Source of the DNA: Verrucomicrobiia bacterium
GTDB lineage: Bacteria; Verrucomicrobiota; Verrucomicrobiia; JABWAM01
Assembly (NCBI GenBank): GCA_028687435.1
Contig: JAQUAF010000012.1
Coordinates: forward strand, 41,475-105,474
Reading direction: 5' to 3'
DNA: 64,000 nt
In this document: positions 51,538 to 60,293 of the stretch, piece by piece
Position numbering within the stretch: position 1 is the first letter of the stretch
How the letters are laid out: every line of letters begins with the position of its first letter
The notes under the pieces: model-generated
What the model was told of the DNA's origin: nothing
Seen by the model: the letters and a program-made list of their open reading frames with translations, nothing else
The model's database searches: none
Made by a program: the position numbers and the translations under genes

Positions 51538-51948
51538 GCCAAAATTCACTCTATTGGCCGACCGCCTTCACAACAAGCGGAAATCCTTCCGGAAAAAATA
51601 TTCCCAGCACCCCGAAAAAGGCTGTTTTGCGCATCTTGCGCCTCTGTCAGAAAAGGGGCAGTCCGAGTTTTAACCCGAGTTTCTCAGATTTCGTAAAAAA
51701 TGCGCAATTTTTGCAACTCCTTCCCTGATCATGTAGATGTCAAGGGGCTGAGTCTCCAACACATTTTTTTCGATGCCTCGAAATTGGCATCCCTTTTTCC
51801 CCTTGGCTGTCCCGCCTTCGTCGAATACTACGGCGGGGCAGGCCGGGAGGTTCACCACGTTTCACGTGGCCAGCCCTCCGTCAATTCCATCGCTGTTCAA
51901 AGGAGGGCGGGGCTCCTGCACCGCTTGTTGCCTCGAAGATAAATTGCA
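51538..51948. other. Gene-free gap with half of the dispersed hairpin
   Basis: No gene is evident. Bases 51902-51924 (GGAGGGCGGGGCTCCTGCAC, then CGC) match one arm of the perfect palindrome at 5361-5430 exactly, without the facing arm. CCACG-TTTCA-CGTGG at about 51856 is a small separate hairpin. A GTCCGAGTTTTAACCC word near 51661 resembles the end of the RAYT-derived elements, in inverted orientation. The next gene fragment begins 25 bp after the hairpin arm. Confidence 0.6.
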
Positions 51949-52314
51949 GTGTCATACCGTGCCAATCATGTCTGCAATTTGCCGGGCATATTGGCTGGCG
52001 CTTGGCGGGCGCCAGATGGACGGGTGGGGATTGTCCTGACCAATATCGGCGAAACCCCACGGGGTTTTATCATGGAACTGGATTTGGCGGAATATGGGGT
52101 GGGTGAAAGGTGTTCATTGGAGAAGTTTTTTCCATCGTCACAAAAGGTTGATTTTTCATTGAAAGACAAAATGATTTCGGCGCGGTTGAAATTGGACTCT
52201 AAAGAGGTGGCTTTCATTGTTTTAAATGAATCCGGCCAAAAAATTCCTGAAATTAATTTTGAGGATCCTGTTCTTCCCGAATTGAAGAAAACTAAAACGG
52301 GAATGAAACCATGA
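51949..52314 (+). pseudogene. C-terminal fragment of a large glycosidase-like protein
   Basis: The 121-residue frame reads like the last domain of a large carbohydrate-active protein: LAGAWRAPDGRVGIVLTNI and MELDLAEYGVGERCSLEKFF are the beta-sandwich ending typical of such enzymes (compare DUF6259-type proteins). A stop codon sits at 51940 in the same frame, and the sequence starts just after the hairpin arm at 51902-51924, so the upstream part has been lost. The stop overlaps the next ATG by 4 bp (ATGA), showing it was once the first part of an operon. It is probably not expressed as a working protein. Confidence 0.6.
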
Positions 52315-53840
52315 AGGAGCGCAAGCTGTCCAGGCTTGAAGATTATGTTTTTTTATCGGCTTTGGATCGCGACGAATTTTTTCTGGTGCAGAGGGATGGC
52401 CATGTCTGGAAACAAAACGGCGATGAAGCGGGGACGCCAGTTGGCCGTGATTTCAGCCGGGCTTTTTACAATTGGAAAACTTTCATTGGCGATAAATCCA
52501 AGTGGTCTTGGGTAAAGGGCTGGATGCCCGTTTTGCAGATTGAAAATGATTCTGGAAAACGGATACAGATGTTGGTTAAAGGCGATTCACTGTGGATCAG
52601 GGATGATTTGTCGGTTGTTTCCCATCCGGAAGGTGGAAGAATTTCAAACGAACATTTTGAGGACGAAATGTGTTTGTTGGAAAAATACTGGACGGACTGG
52701 TTCAAGAGCGGTTGGTATCCGCCACGTTTGAATTCCCGCATGGATGATGCGTGGAGATCATCTTGGATACAGGCCCGTTCGGCTTATTCCGGAAAACATC
52801 CCCACTATGGGGTGGGTTATTATGGAAAATGTCAACATGATGGTTTTCCCCCGACGACCTGCGCCATGGTTTCAACCCTCTTGGAATATGGTCATGTCCA
52901 TCTCGCTCAGGATATTTTTTCCTATTATCTTGATCGGTTTCTCATGCCGGACGGCCATGTTGATTATTATGGTGTTTCCTTGGCGGAATTGGGGATGGTG
53001 TTGATTCTTGGAGCTGGAATGCTGGACTACTCAGGAGGCGAGGATTGGCTGCGTGAAAATCTGAGGCCTTTGGCGGCTCTTTTCCGCCAACTGACAAGAT
53101 GCCGCAATCCAGTCATGTCCAGGCAGGAACAGGGGTTGATGTTTGGGGTTCCTGAAGCGGATCAGCGCCACGATGCGGGTGTTTTTTTTCATAACAATGC
53201 CTTTGTCTGGCGGGCTTTCCAAGCATGGGCCGCAGCCATGTCCCGACTGGGGCATCTCGAAGTTGCCGTTGAAGCCGGGCGGCATGCGCGGGAATTGAAA
53301 ACGGCCATGGACATGGCGCTGCATTCAGCCAAGCGAAACAACGGAATGGTCCCATCCCGGATTGATAAAGAGGAAAAATTCAAAAACTTTGCGGAATCCC
53401 GTGAAGCCGCCTATGTAAATTATCGCTACTATCCGGAATTGCTGGAAGCAAACATTCTGTCCGCCGATGATGCTGCCAAAATCATTGTTGCGCGGGAGAC
53501 ATTGGAAGGCGAGGTGCATGGCATGACCTGTTTCGGCTATCCTGGCGATGAATGCCGGTTTGATAATTGGACCCTGGCCAGCTATGCCCGTGGATTGTTG
53601 GAACTTGGAGATCGGACGCGATTCATAAATGTTTTTGCCAATCATGGTTTTCATCACCAAACGCAGGACACATTTACAACATATGAGCAAGTTTCAAAAG
53701 ACGGTTGTCCTCGGCGCGCTTTTGCGGATTGGTGCGTTCCCTGTCAGTTGGTTCTTCCCAGATTGCTGGCATGGAGTTTTAAATATGTGACCTGGGATGG
53801 GAGGACGATTTCTTGGGATGGAAAGGGAATTGTTGGATGA
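52311..53840 (+). CDS. Six-hairpin (alpha/alpha toroid) glycosidase-like protein
   Basis: A 509-residue protein with a helical-repeat architecture and no signal peptide. Motifs are HPHYGVGYYGKCQHDGFPP, PDGHVDYYGVSLAELGM, HDAGVFFHNNAFVWRAFQAW and ECRFDNWTLASYARGLLE. The aromatic-rich helices and acidic residues in D-G and D-N-W positions fit six-hairpin glycosidases (GH15/65/94-like clan), but I cannot assign a family. The gene overlaps the preceding gutted fragment by 4 bp and the RAYT element begins 54 bp after its stop. The first 150 residues look like a separate beta domain. A full-length start is supported by the overlap. Confidence 0.7.
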   Translation: MKERKLSRLEDYVFLSALDRDEFFLVQRDGHVWKQNGDEAGTPVGRDFSRAFYNWKTFIGDKSKWSWVKGWMPVLQIENDSGKRIQMLVKGDSLWIRDDLSVVSHPEGGRISNEHFEDEMCLLEKYWTDWFKSGWYPPRLNSRMDDAWRSSWIQARSAYSGKHPHYGVGYYGKCQHDGFPPTTCAMVSTLLEYGHVHLAQDIFSYYLDRFLMPDGHVDYYGVSLAELGMVLILGAGMLDYSGGEDWLRENLRPLAALFRQLTRCRNPVMSRQEQGLMFGVPEADQRHDAGVFFHNNAFVWRAFQAWAAAMSRLGHLEVAVEAGRHARELKTAMDMALHSAKRNNGMVPSRIDKEEKFKNFAESREAAYVNYRYYPELLEANILSADDAAKIIVARETLEGEVHGMTCFGYPGDECRFDNWTLASYARGLLELGDRTRFINVFANHGFHHQTQDTFTTYEQVSKDGCPRRAFADWCVPCQLVLPRLLAWSFKYVTWDGRTISWDGKGIVG

Positions 53841-53893
53841 GAAACTTTGGCAATCCGTTCCAACAACGATGGGGGAAAAGGCCGGAAGGCGGC

Positions 53894-54118
53894 ATGGCGC
53901 GAGCCCCCCGACTGCAATTTGCCAGAGCGATCCGCCTTCGCTGAAGCTGCGGCGAGACAGGTCCGCCTTCGCCAAAAAATGTGGCGGGTCTGCGCAGCGG
54001 GATGAGCCGGGTTGGACGTCGGTTGGGGGAGGAACGCCGGTTGAGCAAAGGATGGAAAAAATTAAACGGGCCATGATTTTCATGGCGCGACGACAGCAAA
54101 ATGCCTTAAAACTCGGAC
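53894..54118 (+). pseudogene. RAYT pseudogene, copy C (N-terminus joined to C-terminus)
   Basis: The frame starts MARAPRLQFARAIR (the RAYT N-terminus) and hits a stop. It continues in the same frame with NVAGLRSGMSRVGRRLG and EERRLSKGWKKLNGP, the C-terminus, so the whole core is gone. The word TCCGCCTTCGC occurs at each side of the junction (53931 and 53961), which may mark the deletion point. The non-coding tail to 54118 matches copies A and B. Nothing else is visible to 54176. Confidence 0.85.
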
Positions 54119-54176
54119 CCCTTGTTCAGATGCAAGCAACTGATCTCTTTGCACCATAAATTTGGACCGGGTTTAA

Positions 54177-54362
54177 TCAATGGACAGCACTTTTTTCTCG
54201 TGCCGCGCCATCTGAGAGATGAATAAGAAGCTTGAGTTCACCATCCATCGGCGCGGATTCGTTTTTTGCCGAAAGCCAGCCAGGGATGTTTCCCAGGTAG
54301 ACGACTCGACCGTTGCTCTCTTCGCAAGGCAGGCCGGCAACACATGAACAATAGGCCAGCAC
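54177..54362 (-). pseudogene. Fragment of a paralogue of the hydrolase at 55214-57637
   Basis: The 61-codon stretch reads VAGLPCEESNGRVVYLGNIP and MDGELKLLIHLSDGAA. It corresponds to VAGLPFEGSDGRVVFMGTLP and GGEMELLTSAVKWLGS near residues 235-275 of the neighbouring hydrolase (about half the residues identical). No start codon or remaining domains are present; it lies just after the stop of the prepilin gene on the same strand. It is a remnant of a second copy of that gene type, left after recombination. Confidence 0.6.
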
Positions 54363-54373
54363 TTCGATGTATT

Positions 54374-55066
54374 CTAATGTTCATTCCAATACTTTGCATT
54401 GTTAAGATTATAATAGCCTGGGCATTGGACGGCAATTTCACGATAATCATGCAATTCCACATGTCCATCCGCAAACAATATATTGCTGCCGCCGTTGTGA
54501 CGAATCGAGATGGGGCGGTTATAAGTAACCGTAGAACCGATAGCATCCCAACTGGTCGCCAAAAGGCCCCAGTCATATGTTCCACTGTCGGCCACCAAAA
54601 CCACATCGGACGCAATCTCAGCAATATTTAAACCTTCTTCAAAATGTGTTCCTGACCGGGTAAGTCCCGCAAAATTGTAACCGTATGACACATATGTCGC
54701 AGGCCCACCAAAATAATTGCGTATCGCAGGATTTTTATCCATGGGACAATAAACCAGCCCGCGGCCTTGATGATTACTTCGTCCCGCATATTTTTCCACG
54801 GTATCAATAATCCAGAGTGGATAGGCGGGCAAAAACCCATCATGATCTTGCTCATATTCGATAACGGCAATGCCTATCTGTCTGAGATTATTCATACATT
54901 TGATTGTTCGCGCCTGATTACGCACATTGGATAATGCAGGCAAAATAAAGCTTGCCAACAAAGACAATATGCCAACAGTGAAAAGCAACTCGATGAGAGT
55001 AAAAGCTAAATTGCGAATTGCCCGTTTTCCAAAATGACTTTCACAACTTTTTTGGATTTTTCTCAT
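54374..55066 (-). CDS. Prepilin-type N-methylation protein with H-X9-DG motif (set 2)
   Basis: A 230-residue pseudopilin-like protein. The processing site and stem are LAFTLIELLFTVGILSLL (Ala, not Gly, before Phe), the family segment is CMNNLRQIGIAVIEYEQD, and the C-terminus has HNGGSNILFADGHVELH with H-X9-DG intact. It sits downstream of the hydrolase on the same strand with 147 bp between, so they may be co-transcribed. Its lower GC content resembles that of the neighbouring hydrolase, in line with common transfer. The function of the family is unknown. Confidence 0.9.
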   Translation of the reverse strand: MRKIQKSCESHFGKRAIRNLAFTLIELLFTVGILSLLASFILPALSNVRNQARTIKCMNNLRQIGIAVIEYEQDHDGFLPAYPLWIIDTVEKYAGRSNHQGRGLVYCPMDKNPAIRNYFGGPATYVSYGYNFAGLTRSGTHFEEGLNIAEIASDVVLVADSGTYDWGLLATSWDAIGSTVTYNRPISIRHNGGSNILFADGHVELHDYREIAVQCPGYYNLNNAKYWNEH

Positions 55067-55213
55067 AGTGCAAGTGGCTGTAACGTCAAACCATTGGAGG
55101 AGATTTTGACGAGATCATTAGAGTGAAATTGGCAGGGCGGCGGATGACAAATAAAAAACTTAAAAATTTCATCTAAGCGCATCACCAAACAGTGTTTTAG
55201 TAAAACAATTCCA

Positions 55214-57637
55214 TTATTCGTAGCCTGAAGCAACAGGATACTCCTCAAATTTAACTGCATTTAGCAAGCATTTTATACCCCTCCATCTCACATGAATAAT
55301 GGCGTATTTCGAACCAAATGGAGCGGGACGGTTGAATTCAAACCGTTGCCAATCCTGCAAAAACTCGTCATCAGGCAGGATGGCAACATTCGAGTAGAGC
55401 TTTTTATCTGTCGCATCGTAATAACTCACCATTAAAACAAGATCGGATTCTCTTGTTTTCTGAATAATTTTAACCCAGGCGGAAAGAGAATGATAACGCC
55501 CGCCATTGACCGGAATACGCTCTTTCCAACGCAATAATCCGTTTTCATCCAATAAAAGAGACCTTTTCCCATATTTTCCGTCATCCTGCACTTGGGGCAT
55601 TTGCCCTCTTTCCAAAATGATTCCATTGGGCAAGGAACAGTTCGGCGAATTTATGGCAAAGGCGGAATTCGGCAGAAGATTGGGTTTTGCCGGAACATGA
55701 GGACGAGGATCTTCCCATTGCAAACCTTCAGTCAAACCGCCAAGCTCTTCGGACAAGGTGTCGATATAGACTTTGTTTTTGCGCATAAACCATTGTCCAT
55801 AACCCGCACCCCATATCGCAATATTATTTACACCTGCGGCGGCAACAGTTCGGATTTCCTTTCTGAATCTTTCCACAGGTTTTTTCCCTCCGATGTCAAC
55901 CAATGGACAAAAGGCCGTTGTCTTGAAAAACCGATGCGCCCAAGACTCGTATTTCTTACAACCTCTAAATATTTGCCCCAATGTCTCCCATGCGAGGGTG
56001 TCAGGTCTGTTCAATTTTAGATCCCATTGAGCAGAGCTTACCCTTTTACTGTGATAAGTCCATGGAATTTGATTCATATAATCCGGATGTGTATACCCGT
56101 GAAGCATAAGACCATCACGTGTTTTCTCCATCATGACTTTTATTTCAGAGATAAAACTTAATATGGATTCTCGGCAGTATTGCAATGTTGCGGCATTTCC
56201 ATTAAGTGTTGAATTTTTTTGTTGATATCTTTGCTGTTCCTTTAAAGAATAAGGACATGAGCAGCTGCGACCATTTGCATAACGTATATAATCAAGACTG
56301 ATGCCGTCCACATCATAGTTTTTTATTATTTCACCAATAATTTTTTTGGCCCGTTCTCGCACTTCCGGACGATCAGGACAGAGCCATGGCATATTCATGG
56401 TTTTAAGCGTTTCCTCGGATTGGTCTTCTCCCAACTTTGCTCCCAAGCCATGCCAAACCTGCAAAAATTCAAGATGCTTTGAAGCATAATCATAAGTTGA
56501 ATGAAAAGGATGAATCAATGCCAAAACTTGAATTTTATGTCTATGAGCCTCTTCACAGATAGCTTTTAATGGATCAAATTGCAATTCCCGATATGGCAAG
56601 AGAATTTCCGCTTCTGGATTTTTGCTTAAAAACAAGGCATAACCTTGGTCATAGGCACTAAACAATAGAACGTTAATCCCCAAATGTTTTAAGTGGGCAA
56701 TATACATTTTTACTCCTGCCTGAGTATATATGCCAGGAAAAACAAATCCTTCTTGAAACATGGCCTTCCTCTGAAAATGCCCTTTGGGCAATTTTTCATA
56801 ATCGATATCGATATTGCCATTTCGTTCTTTTTCAAAATTCGCAAGCATTTGTTTTCTTTCCTGCATGAAACGGGTTCTTGTATTATCATCGAGTTGGATC
56901 GAGGTCTTTTTGCCTGATCCTAACCACTTAACGGCGGAAGTGAGCAGTTCCATCTCACCGCCTGGAGTGCCTGAGAGAGGCAAAGTGCCCATGAAAACAA
57001 CACGGCCATCGCTCCCCTCGAAAGGCAAGCCAGCCACCACGACCACTTCATTGCAATCATCTCGAATCAGCACCGTTCCTCGCGGGCCGTTTTTAATAAT
57101 AAGATGATCGTTAAAGCCACACGAAAAAACTTCTCGAACATTTTTTAGCGCTGGATGCTCTTTATTGACAAGTTTCATTTCCATTTTATCCGAAACATCG
57201 ACGACGCCATAACAGACTTGAGGAAATATCGGCTCTCTGAAAACGCCCCATCGACCGCAGGCTGCATGGGTAAAAAGAACCCCGCCACCACAATGAACAA
57301 AATTCATGATTTTTAATATTGCATCGTCTTCGTTATCATTCAATAAGGTTATTGTACTTGAAAATATAATTACATCGAAGGTCGACAAGCATCGCAAATT
57401 TTCTATTTTTGAAGCCTTGATCCCTCCATCCTTGCCCAGCGCTGTCATGGCGCCATTTACTCCAGATCCATAGACAGCCACTCTCACCTCTGCAAGCAAA
57501 CAAGTCACTGGCCATACGAAGAAAATAAAGACATAACATATAAATTTAAAATAGGCAGCGCGATTCATTCTCGGAAATATTTTCTGAAAATTCTTGGCAG
57601 ATAAATCTTTTAATTCAAGTTTCATCGGTGATTTCAT
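55214..57637 (-). CDS. Exported ThuA-like plus GHL10/GH-like TIM-barrel hydrolase
   Basis: An 807-residue protein. ATG 57637 is supported by AAAGGAAG 6 bp upstream; other in-frame starts are possible. A long basic N-region precedes a membrane or signal segment (FICYVFIFFVWPVTCLLA). Residues about 50-240 look like a ThuA/GATase-like domain (VRVAVYGSGVNGAMTALG, GGGVLFTHAACGRWGVF). The catalytic region is TIM-barrel-like of the GHL10 type: KHLGINVLLFSAYDQGYALF, ILALIHPF-like VLALIHPFHSTYDY, and YDVDGISLDYIRYANGRS, where D-Y-I-R-Y is the clear hallmark. A C-terminal carbohydrate-binding-like domain begins near NLLPNSAFAINSPN. Substrate unknown. Codon use is AT-rich compared with the left half. 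Confidence 0.8.
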   Translation of the reverse strand: MKSPMKLELKDLSAKNFQKIFPRMNRAAYFKFICYVFIFFVWPVTCLLAEVRVAVYGSGVNGAMTALGKDGGIKASKIENLRCLSTFDVIIFSSTITLLNDNEDDAILKIMNFVHCGGGVLFTHAACGRWGVFREPIFPQVCYGVVDVSDKMEMKLVNKEHPALKNVREVFSCGFNDHLIIKNGPRGTVLIRDDCNEVVVVAGLPFEGSDGRVVFMGTLPLSGTPGGEMELLTSAVKWLGSGKKTSIQLDDNTRTRFMQERKQMLANFEKERNGNIDIDYEKLPKGHFQRKAMFQEGFVFPGIYTQAGVKMYIAHLKHLGINVLLFSAYDQGYALFLSKNPEAEILLPYRELQFDPLKAICEEAHRHKIQVLALIHPFHSTYDYASKHLEFLQVWHGLGAKLGEDQSEETLKTMNMPWLCPDRPEVRERAKKIIGEIIKNYDVDGISLDYIRYANGRSCSCPYSLKEQQRYQQKNSTLNGNAATLQYCRESILSFISEIKVMMEKTRDGLMLHGYTHPDYMNQIPWTYHSKRVSSAQWDLKLNRPDTLAWETLGQIFRGCKKYESWAHRFFKTTAFCPLVDIGGKKPVERFRKEIRTVAAAGVNNIAIWGAGYGQWFMRKNKVYIDTLSEELGGLTEGLQWEDPRPHVPAKPNLLPNSAFAINSPNCSLPNGIILERGQMPQVQDDGKYGKRSLLLDENGLLRWKERIPVNGGRYHSLSAWVKIIQKTRESDLVLMVSYYDATDKKLYSNVAILPDDEFLQDWQRFEFNRPAPFGSKYAIIHVRWRGIKCLLNAVKFEEYPVASGYE

Positions 57638-57748
57638 ATTTCTTCCTTTGATCATTACAGGGATTCCACTTAATTTCAGCAGGATAAATTGACTCGAAAT
57701 AAAATCGTGGGACTTGCTTGCCATGCCTACGATAGGCAAAACTGGATT

Positions 57749-58867
57749 TTATGGGCAGTCGAAAGGTGAAAAAGTTTTTTTTGTCGATCCCGTCGTGGAC
57801 AATCGGGACAGTAGTTTTCCTTCAATCAGCGTCCGCGGCTCCACCGAACAGCCCCGGATTCGAGCCAACAGTTTTCGCGCCGCCTGGGCGCCAATCTCGC
57901 GCGCGTTGATATCCACGGTGGTCATGGGCGGCTGGAAAATTAGGGAAAACGCCGAGTTGTTGCACCCGCAAACGGCCAGTTGTCCGGGAATGCTCCGCCC
58001 CTCTTCCCGCGCCGCCTCAAACACCCCCAACCCCACCAGGTCATCCGCGCACACCAAGGCCTCGACCCCCTTTCGAATCAGCTCTTTCCCATTCCGATAT
58101 CCGCTCTCCCTCGAAAAATCCCCGTGCCGCACCAGCGATTCATCCATCCCTACCCCCGCCTCGTTCAGAGCTTGCTCATATCCTCGAAACCGGTCCTGGC
58201 TGACCGTCAAATGCGACGGACTGTTCACCAGCCCAATCTTGCGATGCCCCCGCTCAAGCAGATGCGCAGTCAATTGCGCCCCCACCCACACATTGTCGTT
58301 GTCCACCGTGCAGACCCCCTCTTCATCCACCCGCCCCACAACCACCAAGGCGGCTTTCTCCTGCTTCAGCAGGCGGATCCGAATGTCCTCCACTTGGGGA
58401 TTGGTCAGAATCATGCCTTGAACTTTTCCGCGCTGAATATCGCCCAGAAACGTCGTCTCATGGCTGGTATAAAGAAGCAAACCTGCCTGCTCGGCGCTGG
58501 CCACCGACTTGATCCCCAACAACAATTGAGAAAGAAATTGGGAACTCTGAACATCCGCTTGATCCGGAATGATGAGCCCCAGGGTTGTTTCACTCGAAAC
58601 ATTCTTACGATCATTGACAAACGTGCCCCGGCTGGGGATCCGGCAGAGCAGCCCTTCGCGGGTCAGATCCACCAGGGCTTGACGAACCGTAATGTGGCTG
58701 ATGTGATATTTTTTGCACAACTCCTGGGTTGGAGGCAGGGATTGACCAGGCTTTAAAATCCCACTCTCAATCTGGCTGCGAATCGTCTCCTTGAGCTGAA
58801 TGTACAGCGGCGCCAAGTGGCTCTTGGAAACTTGTTCAGTATGTTCAGTTATTGCAGGCATGCTCAT
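57749..58867 (-). CDS. GntR-type winged helix fused to LacI-like sensor, transcriptional regulator
   Basis: A 372-residue one-component regulator. The winged helix (residues about 18-88) shows YIQLKETIRSQIESGILKPG and LPPTQELCKKYHISHITVR, followed by QALVDLTREGLLCRIPSRGT, exact GntR hallmarks. The sensor half is LacI/PurR-like: TLGLIIPDQADVQSSQF, ERGHRKIGLVNSPSHLT, LVCADDLVGLGVFEA and GCNNSAFSLIFQPPMTTVD. Its coding strand matches the hydrolase and prepilin that follow, so it probably controls them and itself. A dyad TGCTTAAGTATGCA spans the start region (58867-58880) and overlaps a TTGACA-bearing promoter candidate. Confidence 0.93.
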   Translation of the reverse strand: MSMPAITEHTEQVSKSHLAPLYIQLKETIRSQIESGILKPGQSLPPTQELCKKYHISHITVRQALVDLTREGLLCRIPSRGTFVNDRKNVSSETTLGLIIPDQADVQSSQFLSQLLLGIKSVASAEQAGLLLYTSHETTFLGDIQRGKVQGMILTNPQVEDIRIRLLKQEKAALVVVGRVDEEGVCTVDNDNVWVGAQLTAHLLERGHRKIGLVNSPSHLTVSQDRFRGYEQALNEAGVGMDESLVRHGDFSRESGYRNGKELIRKGVEALVCADDLVGLGVFEAAREEGRSIPGQLAVCGCNNSAFSLIFQPPMTTVDINAREIGAQAARKLLARIRGCSVEPRTLIEGKLLSRLSTTGSTKKTFSPFDCP

Positions 58868-58900
58868 GCATACTTAAGCATGGTTTATTCGCTTTGTCAA
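58867..58900 (-). promoter_or_regulatory. Candidate promoter and operator of the GntR-type regulator
   Basis: On the minus strand TTGACA (58900-58895) is followed after 17 bp by TTAAGT (58877-58872), a perfect -35 with a weak -10. An imperfect dyad TGCTTAAGTATGCA (10 of 14 symmetric) covers the -10 and reaches the start codon. This is consistent with autoregulation, but the short leader would make the transcript almost leaderless. Confidence 0.4.
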
Positions 58901-59016
58901 ACAATTTGCAAGAAAAGGGATGAAACGGGTCATTTTTCAAGCGGATCGACTGAATGGGAGGACAGAGTTCCAATCCTGTCTATCCTGTTGGAAAAGGGGT
59001 CCGGAATGGCGCTTAG

Positions 59017-59370
59017 TTAAGCCATCCGCTTCTTTCCGCAGTGGGGGATTTCACGCATGATATGCCGTGGTTTGATGAGCAGTTGATAAGGTTTTGGCCG
59101 GCGTTTGATGCAACGCGGTTCAACCCGTCCCGGGCGGGAAGGGAGCAAGTCCCCGGCGATAAATCTCAACAAGATCTGCGTCATTTCCCGCGACCGTCGC
59201 GAGCCTGGTTTTAAGTGATGAAAATGGTCTTGAGCGGAACGCAAAATATCCAGCGACCCCTTGAAACTGATCCGCCAAATAGACACCCCATATTTCATGG
59301 AGCTTTGCCAGATGAGATGAAGGATCAAATTGTGGACAATAAAGTGAAGGGTTATTTCCTTTTCGATCAT
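59017..59370 (-). pseudogene. IS4-family transposase, C-terminal fragment
   Basis: The 117-codon stretch starts MIEKEITLHFIVHNLILHL and continues with ISFKGSLDILRSAQDHF and PGRVEPRCIKRRPKPYQLL, which is the highly conserved end of IS4 (DDE_Tnp_1) transposases after the Y-R-E-K box. The catalytic DDE part is missing, and upstream sequence does not continue the homology. It lies between the GntR and AraC regulator genes, so it marks an old insertion at the boundary of two hydrolase sets. Confidence 0.85.
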
Positions 59371-59420
59371 GGACGGGCAACTTTTTCCGCGTGCTTTGCC
59401 GCGAAGGTTTGCCAGCAGGG

Positions 59421-60293
59421 TTAAAACTCGCGCAGAATTCGCCGCCGGTATTCAATCGGAGTCATTTTTTTATAACGCCGAAAGTGCTGATTGAAATTCG
59501 CCAAATTGCGAAACCCCGATCCATAAGCGACCTCCGCCACTGTCTGATCGGTTTCGAGCAGTGCGGCGCAGGCACGACTGACTTTAAGTTCAGTGACAAA
59601 GCCGATATAGGTTTTGCCAGTGTTTCGCCGGAAAAAACGACTAAAGGCGGTGGCCGACATTCCCGCCAGCGCCGCCACTTTCGTCTCGGAGGGATCCTGA
59701 TCAAAATGATCCCGGAGGTAGTCCAGAACGCGTTGGAGCAGTTGGTCAATTCGCGGATTGACGCTGGGCAAACTTAAGGTGGAAGACAAGGTGCGCAAGT
59801 CTTTGCTTTCCGCCAAATCCATTAGCAAACTGAGAATCAAAAGGAATCGCCGGGAGGCTTTGGGGCGCTCCTTGGCAATCGTCGCCAGGGTTGCCAATAC
59901 GCGGCGCGCCGAAACGCCGGTAATTTTCAAACCGTTCGCAGCCTTCTGAAAGAGCCGTCGCAAAGCTCGCATTTCTGGCAATCCGAGAAAACTCCTTCCC
60001 ATGAAATCAGGCAAAAACTGCACTAGAAAAAGGCGATAGCCTCCGCCCCCTCTGCTGGGACATCGCCAAGTGTGGGGCAAATTGGCTCCGATCAGGCATA
60101 CGTCCCCATCGCAAAATTCCTCGATGCTGTCACCGACGATTCTAATTCCCCTGCCGGCGCCAAGCGCGAACAGCTCAAATTCAGGATGGTGGTGCCATTT
60201 AAAAGGGATCCGTTTGCCGCGACAGATGTAGAAGGCAAAACCCGCCGTGGCGTGGGGCTCAAATTGTGGGAGATTCGCCGGTCGCTTAAGCAT
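59421..60293 (-). CDS. AraC-family transcriptional regulator with cupin-like sensor
   Basis: A 290-residue regulator. The N-terminal half is a cupin-type ligand pocket: YICRGKRIPFKWHHHPEFEL and FCDGDVCLIGANLPHTW, the latter with the usual L-P-H-x-W ending. The C-terminal DNA-binding pair is TKVAALAGMSATAFSRFFRR and VAEVAYGSGFRNLANFNQHF, then YKKMTPIEYRR, all intact. ATG 60293 is chosen since the frame upstream continues into unrelated sequence and would miss the family start. It diverges from the hydrolase gene at 60450 with 156 bp between, consistent with direct control of it. A TTGACA word on the minus strand (60329-60324) may be its -35. Confidence 0.92.
   Translation of the reverse strand: MLKRPANLPQFEPHATAGFAFYICRGKRIPFKWHHHPEFELFALGAGRGIRIVGDSIEEFCDGDVCLIGANLPHTWRCPSRGGGGYRLFLVQFLPDFMGRSFLGLPEMRALRRLFQKAANGLKITGVSARRVLATLATIAKERPKASRRFLLILSLLMDLAESKDLRTLSSTLSLPSVNPRIDQLLQRVLDYLRDHFDQDPSETKVAALAGMSATAFSRFFRRNTGKTYIGFVTELKVSRACAALLETDQTVAEVAYGSGFRNLANFNQHFRRYKKMTPIEYRRRILREF

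Noticed and set aside
53797..54159. A 120-codon plus-strand frame sharing EKIKRAMIFMARRQQNALKLG with a frame at 49305-49592
   Set aside because: The shared peptide comes from the repeated RAYT-derived DNA read in the wrong frame; the frame giving transposase homology is a different one.
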